Positions 58,022 to 64,000 of a DNA stretch of 64,000 bases are shown piece by piece. The stretch spans positions 6,819 through 70,818 of the forward strand of contig UQBM01000008.1 of NCBI GenBank assembly GCA_900539265.1, read 5' to 3'. The translations under genes were made by a program, and so were the position numbers. Source of the stretch: an uncultured Mollicutes bacterium (GTDB lineage Bacteria > Bacillota_I > Bacilli_A > ML615J-28 > CAG-313). The notes beneath the pieces were generated by a model. The model was given only the letters and a program-made list of their open reading frames with translations, did no database searches and was not told where the DNA came from. Every line of letters begins with the position of its first letter. Position 1 is the stretch's first letter.

Positions 58022-60439
58022 TTAAATGACAATACTTACAAGTTTATTGGGAATAATAATAATCTTTTTAGGCGTCATACCATTTAAATTAGCTAAAACT
58101 TTCGGACTATTTAAAACAAGTTTTTCTAATTCTTCTTTAGTGGTATCAATACTAACTTGTAATTTATCTCGAAGTTTACCATTTATTTGAACAACAACAG
58201 TTACCTCTTGATTTATAGTCTTATTATTATCATAATTTGGCCAATTTTCATAAGTAATTGTCTGCTGATATCCTAAAAATTCCCATAATTCTTCACCTAA
58301 ATGAGGTGCAAATGGATATATCATTTTTACATATCCTTCTACGTACTCTTTCGTTAATATTGGATATTTATAAATTTCATTGGTCAAAATCATAAGTTGA
58401 GAAATAGCTGTATTATAATGCAAATTTTCAATATCTTCAGTTACCTTTTTCACCGTTTGATGATACACTTTTTCTAAAGTTTTATCATCATTATTAATTT
58501 TTATTCCTTCTGTTACTAATCGATAAACTCTTTCTAAAAAGCGTCTTGCCCCATCTACTGCTTTAGTTGACCAAGGTTTCATTGCATCAAGAGGCCCCAT
58601 AAACATTTCATATACTCTTAAAGTATCTGCCCCATACTTTTCAACAATGGCATCAGGATTAATTACATTTCCACGAGATTTAGACATTTTCACACCATCT
58701 TCACCAAGAATCATTCCTTGATTATAAAGCTTTTGAAATGGTTCTTTACATTTTACAATACCACAATCATACAAAACTTTATGCCAAAATCTTGCATATA
58801 ATAAATGCAATACTGCATGTTCAGCACCGCCAATATAAAGATCAACTGGCAACCATTCATTTATCAATTTTTGAACCTCTTTATCTGTTAAATCTAACAT
58901 TTTACCATCTTGTTTTAATAAATAACCAATATAGTACCAACAGCTACCCGCCCATTGTGGCATTGTATTAGTTTCACGACGACCTTTAACACCATCTGAT
59001 CTTGTTACTTCCAACCATTCTTTAGCATTTGCAAGTGGACTTTCGCCTGTACCTGATAATTTAAGACCATTTATTTTAGGAAGTTCTAATGGAAGAAATT
59101 TTTCGTCCAATAATTCAACAGTACCATCCTCCCAATGAATAATTGGAAAAGGTTCTCCCCAATATCTTTGTCGCGAAAAAATCCAATCCCTTAAACGATA
59201 ATTTACCGATACACTACCTATTTTTTTATCAGTTAAATATTCTAACATTTTATCAATAGCTTCTTTTTTGTTCAAACCATTCAAAAAATCAGAATTGATA
59301 TGAGGACCATCTTTTGTATATGGTAAATCTAAACTATTACCACCTTCTAAAACTGGGATGATTTCAAGATTAAATTTTTTAGCAAAAGCAAAATCTCTTT
59401 CATCATGAGCAGGAACTGCCATTATTGCTCCAGTTCCATAACTTGCTAAAACATAATCAGCAATCCAAATTGGAATTTCCTTACCATTTACAGGATTAAT
59501 AGCATATGCACCTGTAAAACAACCCGTTTTTTCTTTATTAAGTTCTGTCCGATCTAAATCAGTTTTGGCTTTGGCAAATTTAATATATTCTTTTACACTT
59601 GATAATTGATCCTTAGTAGTTATTAAATCTACTAACTTATGCTCAGGAGCCAATACACAATAAGTTGCTCCAAATAGAGTATCACATCTAGTAGTAAATA
59701 CTGTAAATTTATAATTGGTATTTTTTACTTTAAACTCTACTAATGCTCCATTACTCTTACCAATCCAATTTCTTTGCATTTCTTTAATTGATTCTGGCCA
59801 ATCAATTTCTTCTAAATCGTTTAATAATCTTTCAGCATAATTTGTAATTTTTAAAACCCATTGTTTCATTGGACGTTTTTCTACAGGATATTCTCCTCGT
59901 TCACTAACCATTTTACCATCAACATTAATGATTTCTTCATTGGCTAAAACGGTTCCTAATCCTTCGCACCAATTAACTTCAATTTCTTTTAATTCAGCAA
60001 GTCCTTTTTTATAAAGTTGACAAAAAATCCATTGTGTCCATTTAAAATACTCTGGATCACAAGTTGCAATTTCTCTAGTCCAATCATATGATAGACCAAG
60101 CATTTTAATTTGACGTTTAAAATTAGCAATATTTTTATAAGTAAATTCTCTTGGATCATTACCAGTTTTAATAGCATATTGTTCGGCAGGAAGTCCAAAT
60201 GCATCCCATCCCATAGGATGCATTACGTTGAAACCTTTCATTCTCTTATATCTACATATAATATCAGTAGCGGTATATCCTTCGGGATGACCCACATGAA
60301 GACCTGCTCCACTAGGATAAGGAAACATATCCATTGCATAATATTTAGGTTTGTTTGTATCAAGCATTGTTTTAAATGTTTGATTTTTATCCCAATACTC
60401 TTGCCATTTTTTATCTATCATTTTATGATTATAACTCAT
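58022..60439 (-). CDS. leuS: Leucyl-tRNA synthetase
   Basis: 805 residues from the ATG at 60439 (GGAGATAATAATA upstream), the usual bacterial length. HIGH motif in FPYPSGAGLHVGHPEGYTAT near residue 40; the editing domain with FTTRCDTLFGATYCVLAPEH and the DERDFAFA segment lies in the middle; KMSKS in EDGVKMSKSRGNVINPDAI. The C-terminal tRNA-binding domain ends the protein. Start overlaps the upstream membrane protein gene by 11 bases. No T-box leader seen. Confidence 0.97.
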   Translation of the reverse strand: MSYNHKMIDKKWQEYWDKNQTFKTMLDTNKPKYYAMDMFPYPSGAGLHVGHPEGYTATDIICRYKRMKGFNVMHPMGWDAFGLPAEQYAIKTGNDPREFTYKNIANFKRQIKMLGLSYDWTREIATCDPEYFKWTQWIFCQLYKKGLAELKEIEVNWCEGLGTVLANEEIINVDGKMVSERGEYPVEKRPMKQWVLKITNYAERLLNDLEEIDWPESIKEMQRNWIGKSNGALVEFKVKNTNYKFTVFTTRCDTLFGATYCVLAPEHKLVDLITTKDQLSSVKEYIKFAKAKTDLDRTELNKEKTGCFTGAYAINPVNGKEIPIWIADYVLASYGTGAIMAVPAHDERDFAFAKKFNLEIIPVLEGGNSLDLPYTKDGPHINSDFLNGLNKKEAIDKMLEYLTDKKIGSVSVNYRLRDWIFSRQRYWGEPFPIIHWEDGTVELLDEKFLPLELPKINGLKLSGTGESPLANAKEWLEVTRSDGVKGRRETNTMPQWAGSCWYYIGYLLKQDGKMLDLTDKEVQKLINEWLPVDLYIGGAEHAVLHLLYARFWHKVLYDCGIVKCKEPFQKLYNQGMILGEDGVKMSKSRGNVINPDAIVEKYGADTLRVYEMFMGPLDAMKPWSTKAVDGARRFLERVYRLVTEGIKINNDDKTLEKVYHQTVKKVTEDIENLHYNTAISQLMILTNEIYKYPILTKEYVEGYVKMIYPFAPHLGEELWEFLGYQQTITYENWPNYDNNKTINQEVTVVVQINGKLRDKLQVSIDTTKEELEKLVLNSPKVLANLNGMTPKKIIIIPNKLVSIVI

Positions 60440-61409
60440 TATTATTATCTCCTTGACCGCTATCTTTTCCTCTAATAATATTAGAAATATTGGTCCCAAT
60501 ATTCTTTATAATATAATACCGAAGAGCAATTGTTACATAAATAATTGTTAAAAATTGACCGATAAAATACATAATGATACTTGACCAAAAAATTGATAAT
60601 AAATTGAAAATAACTCTTGGTGTATATGCTAAAATCACAATTTTACAAGTAGCACCAAAATTAACATTAAATCTTCCATAAAGTATTTTTATTAAAAGTG
60701 CTAATACTAAAACTTCAATTAAAAGTGAAACAATTCCACTAATAAGAATATAAGGAATTCCCATAAGTAATATTAAAGCTAAGTTTTTTTGATACATTGA
60801 AATATAAGAACTATCCAAATAATTTCTAAAAATTGTTTTATTGCTAGAAGCAATACTAAAATCAATTTCTGATAATCCTAATTTTTCATAACTATAATAA
60901 AATTGTTTATTAGAAGTATTAGCTAATTCCTGCGTTTTGTCATTAGAAACATTACTTAATTTTAAAGTTCCCATACTTATATAAATTCCTTCTTTTGCAA
61001 AAGTAAATAATATAACATTTTTATTAATCAAATCACTACTGAAATCATAACTATTTAAATCAATAGATTCATTAATATTAAACAAAACTAAAATATTCAT
61101 ATCAATACCAACAATCGTACCAATTTGGACATATTGAGGTTGGGCATTATCAATTGTTTTATTAAGATTTAACTTTCCATTAATATTTTCTAATTTATAA
61201 TTAATTGGACTGCTCTTTGCAAAACTTTCTACAATTACATTTGAATAATCTGTTGGCATTTGCTTTACTGAAATAAGAGAAACAAATGATGGTAATATAT
61301 AAATTAATAGTAATAATATGAAATATAAAATTGTCTTTGACATTTTATCATCAACATATTTGCCAATTTTTGATGGTTTTAATAGACATTCTTTAAATTT
61401 TGTATACAT
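60429..61409 (-). CDS. DUF1189/YIP1-like membrane protein upstream of leuS
   Basis: 326 residues. The ATG at 61409 is used; the ATG 12 bases earlier is part of the ATGGAGG ribosome binding site. One helix near 31-50, an extracytoplasmic region of about 150 residues with mostly beta-like sequence, then four helices in the last 120 residues (LALILLMGIPYILISGIVSL onward). This layout resembles DUF1189 proteins such as YjzD-neighbouring YqgB of unknown function. Assignment is tentative. It overlaps leuS by 11 bases, so the two are co-translated. Confidence 0.55.
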   Translation of the reverse strand: MYTKFKECLLKPSKIGKYVDDKMSKTILYFILLLLIYILPSFVSLISVKQMPTDYSNVIVESFAKSSPINYKLENINGKLNLNKTIDNAQPQYVQIGTIVGIDMNILVLFNINESIDLNSYDFSSDLINKNVILFTFAKEGIYISMGTLKLSNVSNDKTQELANTSNKQFYYSYEKLGLSEIDFSIASSNKTIFRNYLDSSYISMYQKNLALILLMGIPYILISGIVSLLIEVLVLALLIKILYGRFNVNFGATCKIVILAYTPRVIFNLLSIFWSSIIMYFIGQFLTIIYVTIALRYYIIKNIGTNISNIIRGKDSGQGDNNNEL

Positions 61410-61430
61410 AATTGCCTCCATTTTATATTT

Positions 61431-61459
61431 ATTATATCATATTTTTTACCAAAAGTAAA
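61431..61459 (-). promoter_or_regulatory. Promoter of the DUF1189-leuS operon
   Basis: TTTACT at 61454-61459 and TATAAT at 61431-61436, 17-bp spacer, minus strand. Confidence 0.7.
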
Positions 61460-61523
61460 ATTTTATGTTAAATAAAGATATAAGATTATTATAAAACCGT
61501 TTTCATTTCTTTTTATATAATAG

Positions 61524-61552
61524 TTGAAAAAATATTCTTATTATGATAAAAT
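61524..61552 (+). promoter_or_regulatory. Promoter of the phosphoesterase gene
   Basis: TTGAAA at 61524-61529 and TAAAAT at 61547-61552 with a 17-bp spacer, 27 bases before the start codon. Confidence 0.75.
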
Positions 61553-61578
61553 AAATTGTCAATAAGAGGAGGTACAAA

Positions 61579-63918
61579 ATGACTTTTAAATATCTTAAAA
61601 AACTATTATTTATACAAGTTATTGTATTTATATTATTTGTTGCGATTAATTTTACCGTCCATGCTGAAGGAGAAATTAAATATTTGACTGCAAGCGTTGG
61701 TGAGTCTTATAATGAAGTTGGTATTAACTATCATTGTAATGTAGATAATTCTTATATTATTTATGGTACTACTTTAAATGGTAGTGAAATTGAAAATCCC
61801 ATAAGAGTAGATTCTGTTTCTACATTATGGAAATTAGATCAAGTTGGAGAAGATACTCAATCTGGCTTTTCAGAAAGATATATTTGTAAAGCCAATTTAA
61901 CTCATCTTAAAGCTAATACAACATATTATTATCAAGCAGTATCTAATGATGTAAAATCTAGTATTCAAAGTTTTACAACTGCATCTAATGATAACTCAGA
62001 TAAATCATTTATGTTTTTAACAGATATCCAAAGTGTTGGTTCATCTTTTAAAAATGCTGAAAACTTAATTCAAAGTATTTTAAATTCTACTGATTCTCCT
62101 AATCCAAATCTAGTTGTTATGACTGGAGATCAAGTTGATAGAGGAGGCTATGAACAACAATGGATTGATTACTATAATTATGTACCATCACTTGGTAATT
62201 TCTTACAAGCAACAATTCCAGGAAACCATGAATATTATTTTAGTAGTAATGGTAGTTATATTAGCAATGAAATTTATAATCAATTTTATAATAATCCTAC
62301 AAATGGACCAATTGATCGTTTAGGATCATCCTACTATTTTGTTTGGGATCAAATTCTTTTCATTATGCTAGATACAGTAAAAACCGATTATAATGTTGCG
62401 CAACAACAAGAATGGTTTAGAAATGTCGTAAAAAATAATCCAACTCAATGGATTATTGTGGGTTCCCATCCAGGTTTATATGCTACAGGAGCTTACCATA
62501 GTGATGCACAAATTATGCGAAGAAATTGGTTAGATTTATTTGAAGAATGTCAAGTTGATATTGCTTTAAATGGTCATGAACATGTATATGCTAGAAAAAA
62601 TCTTCGATATAATGGTAATAGTAACTCACCAACTGCTGGTGAAAAAAATGAGGCATTAGGAATCACTTATTTACAAGGTGGAGCTGCTGGACTAAAAAAT
62701 TATGGTGGTCAATCAAAACCTTCTTTATTAGAAGACTATGATTATGTAAATAAAACAGCTACAAATACAGGAGTTTTATTCACACTTACTGGTAATGAAT
62801 TAAAGGTTGAACTATATACTGCAGCAGGCAAAGTCATTGATAACTTCACTCTTACTGCAAAACGTCCAACTTCAATTGAAAAAATATCAGATCAAGAAAT
62901 ATTGGATGCATTTGATATTTCTTATGACGAACAAACTAGTAGTGTTTCTATTAATTGGGATGGAAAAATTTATGGAAATGTTGCTTCATTAAAATTTACA
63001 GGTGGAAATTTAAACGAAATGGGACAAGAAATAGCAATTTCTACTAATAAATTAACTTCTAAATCATGGAGTGGTTACTATACTGATTATAATTATGAAT
63101 TTCAAGTTGAAATTACAAAAGTTGATGGTTTAAAACTATACAAAACTTTACCACTAATACTAAATTTAGCTCTTCTAGATTATGAAATAGTCTATAATCT
63201 CGATGGTGGTACAAATCATCCTGATAATCCTTCAAAATTTACTGGCACATCTTTACCAATTGATTTAACTACATTTCTAAAAAATCCTACTAAGGATGGA
63301 TATCTTTTCGATGGTTGGGTTTTAGATGATAATGAAGATGTAACCGATACTATTCCTACTGGCACATATCACGATATTGTGCTTAAAGCAACTTGGAAAA
63401 AAGCCCCTTATAGTATTACCTATGAATTAATGGGTGGTACAAATAGCAAATATAATCCTCAAAACTTTTATATGGACGAGCTTCCTTTGAGACTATCAAA
63501 AGCAACAAAAGATGGATATATTTTTAAAGGTTGGTCTTTAAATGGTACTATTATTACTGAAATTCCTACTAATACAAATTCTAATATTGTCTTAACAGCG
63601 GTTTGGGAAGAAGAAACATATAAAATAATTTATAGTTTAAATGGTGGAAAATTGCCAAGCGATGCTCCAACTGAATATAGTCTTTCTAATAAACCAACTT
63701 TACCAACTCCAACAAAAGATGGATATATTTTTAAAGGTTGGACTTTAAATGGAGAACAAATTAGTAGTATTCCAACCGATGCTAAAGATACTATAACTCT
63801 TAGTGCAAATTGGGAAAAAGAAAGCAAAAAAGGTTGTAAGAAAAATTCAGCAGCTCAAATTATCATTAGTATTAGTTTACTTGTAGGAACTATTTTAATT
63901 TTAAGAAAAAAACATTAA
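61579..63918 (+). CDS. Secreted purple-acid-phosphatase-like phosphoesterase with InlB B-repeats
   Basis: 779 residues. Signal peptide 1-29. An N-terminal fibronectin-like domain (about 35-135) precedes a calcineurin-like metallophosphoesterase with metal ligands D149, D184 (MTGDQVDR), N216/H217 (GNHEYY), H297 (GSHPG) and H333/H335 (NGHEHVYAR). After a beta domain come three Listeria-Bacteroides (InlB B-type) repeats, about 535-608, 611-677 and 680-747, each with a KDGYxFxGW core. A Cys-Lys segment and a C-terminal helix (IIISISLLVGTILIL, then RKKH) anchor it. No LPXTG. Likely surface phosphomonoesterase or diesterase; substrate unknown. Confidence 0.9.
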   Translation: MTFKYLKKLLFIQVIVFILFVAINFTVHAEGEIKYLTASVGESYNEVGINYHCNVDNSYIIYGTTLNGSEIENPIRVDSVSTLWKLDQVGEDTQSGFSERYICKANLTHLKANTTYYYQAVSNDVKSSIQSFTTASNDNSDKSFMFLTDIQSVGSSFKNAENLIQSILNSTDSPNPNLVVMTGDQVDRGGYEQQWIDYYNYVPSLGNFLQATIPGNHEYYFSSNGSYISNEIYNQFYNNPTNGPIDRLGSSYYFVWDQILFIMLDTVKTDYNVAQQQEWFRNVVKNNPTQWIIVGSHPGLYATGAYHSDAQIMRRNWLDLFEECQVDIALNGHEHVYARKNLRYNGNSNSPTAGEKNEALGITYLQGGAAGLKNYGGQSKPSLLEDYDYVNKTATNTGVLFTLTGNELKVELYTAAGKVIDNFTLTAKRPTSIEKISDQEILDAFDISYDEQTSSVSINWDGKIYGNVASLKFTGGNLNEMGQEIAISTNKLTSKSWSGYYTDYNYEFQVEITKVDGLKLYKTLPLILNLALLDYEIVYNLDGGTNHPDNPSKFTGTSLPIDLTTFLKNPTKDGYLFDGWVLDDNEDVTDTIPTGTYHDIVLKATWKKAPYSITYELMGGTNSKYNPQNFYMDELPLRLSKATKDGYIFKGWSLNGTIITEIPTNTNSNIVLTAVWEEETYKIIYSLNGGKLPSDAPTEYSLSNKPTLPTPTKDGYIFKGWTLNGEQISSIPTDAKDTITLSANWEKESKKGCKKNSAAQIIISISLLVGTILILRKKH

Positions 63919-63959
63919 AAAATAAAAAATACTAGTTTTTAAAAATGAAATGATAAAAT

Positions 63960-63995
63960 AAACGTAGACACAAAAAAAACGTGTTTACGTTTTTT
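63960..63995 (+). terminator. Terminator after the phosphoesterase gene
   Basis: 12-bp stem with one wobble (AAACGTAGACAC / GTGTTTACGTTT), 9-nt loop, then a T-run, about 40 bases past the stop codon. Confidence 0.85.
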
Positions 63996-64000
63996 CTTAT

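Noticed and set aside
60440..61430. T-box riboswitches before leuS, metG or cysS
   Set aside because: The spaces upstream are too short or coding, and no AGGGTGGNACCGCG-like T-box sequence is present.
62135..62323. Alternative-frame proteins inside the phosphoesterase gene
   Set aside because: They overlap conserved catalytic motifs in the main frame and lack initiation signals.

Overview
The window is a very AT-rich, gene-dense stretch of chromosome from a low-GC member of the Bacillota. Gene order follows the Bacillus core: cysS-mrnC-rlmB-sigH-rpmG-secE-nusG, rplK-rplA-rplJ-rplL-rsmC-rpoB, rplM-rpsI, ftsY-ylxM-ffh, rbgA-rnhB, hpf-secA-prfB. Compact intergenic regions, heavy AT bias, membrane-anchored surface proteins with InlB-type repeats and an incomplete version of several Bacillus operons suggest an uncultured gut Bacilli/Erysipelotrichia-like lineage, but I cannot name the organism. 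UGA is used as stop and prfB is present, so the standard bacterial code applies. Most genes run on the minus strand. I found no rRNA, tRNA, CRISPR array, insertion sequence or prophage.

Layout. 1-4297: rpoB (5' part only), an rsmC-type methyltransferase, and L7/L12, L10, L1 and L11 genes with L10 and L1-type RNA leaders. 4364-6823: three non-ribosomal genes (double GNAT, DUF1294, membrane-anchored metallo-beta-lactamase) that separate rplK from nusG. 6864-12331: nusG, secE, rpmG, sigH, rlmB, mrnC, cysS, a small membrane protein, then rpsI-rplM with an L13 leader. 12361-18722: a YitT protein, a CPA2 antiporter, metG and a large Ig-repeat surface protein. 18917-28121: pfkA and the glycogen operon glgB-glgC-glgD-glgA-glgP. 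28253-31141 (plus strand): a zinc-ribbon membrane protein, then a glycosyltransferase and a collagen-like protein. 31359-34670: queA-ruvB divergent from ruvA, then queT under a preQ1-I riboswitch. 34710-38877: ftsY-ylxM-ffh-mgtE. 38938-39070: a candidate small RNA. 39077-47024: topA, a 57-residue protein, and an operon of a membrane protein, an FtsK/SftA translocase, lepB, rbgA and rnhB. 47088-57732: a Cof-type HAD, glycerate kinase, ribU under an FMN riboswitch, recX, a second YitT protein, prfB, secA, queH, a HAD and hpf. 57752-63995: a small protein, leuS, a DUF1189-like membrane protein and a secreted phosphoesterase with InlB repeats.

How it fits together. Translation, secretion (SecE, SecA, SRP and its receptor, signal peptidase) and chromosome handling (RuvAB, TopA, FtsK) dominate. 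queT, queA and queH together imply queuosine made from salvaged preQ1, and ribU implies riboflavin salvage. A complete glycogen synthesis and degradation operon next to pfkA indicates storage of sugar as glycogen. Surface biology is represented by three secreted or anchored proteins and by the collagen/glycosyltransferase pair.

The most interesting unexplained items are: (1) a roughly 98-nt minus-strand RNA gene between topA and ftsY with its own promoter, a strong terminator and two hairpins whose loops both read UUCCCU, the C-rich style used by some Firmicutes sRNAs to bind ribosome binding sites; (2) the glycosyltransferase and collagen-like protein pair, behind a promoter that resembles late sporulation promoters; (3) an FtsK-type pump without membrane helices, overlapping a gene for an unknown membrane protein that may anchor it.
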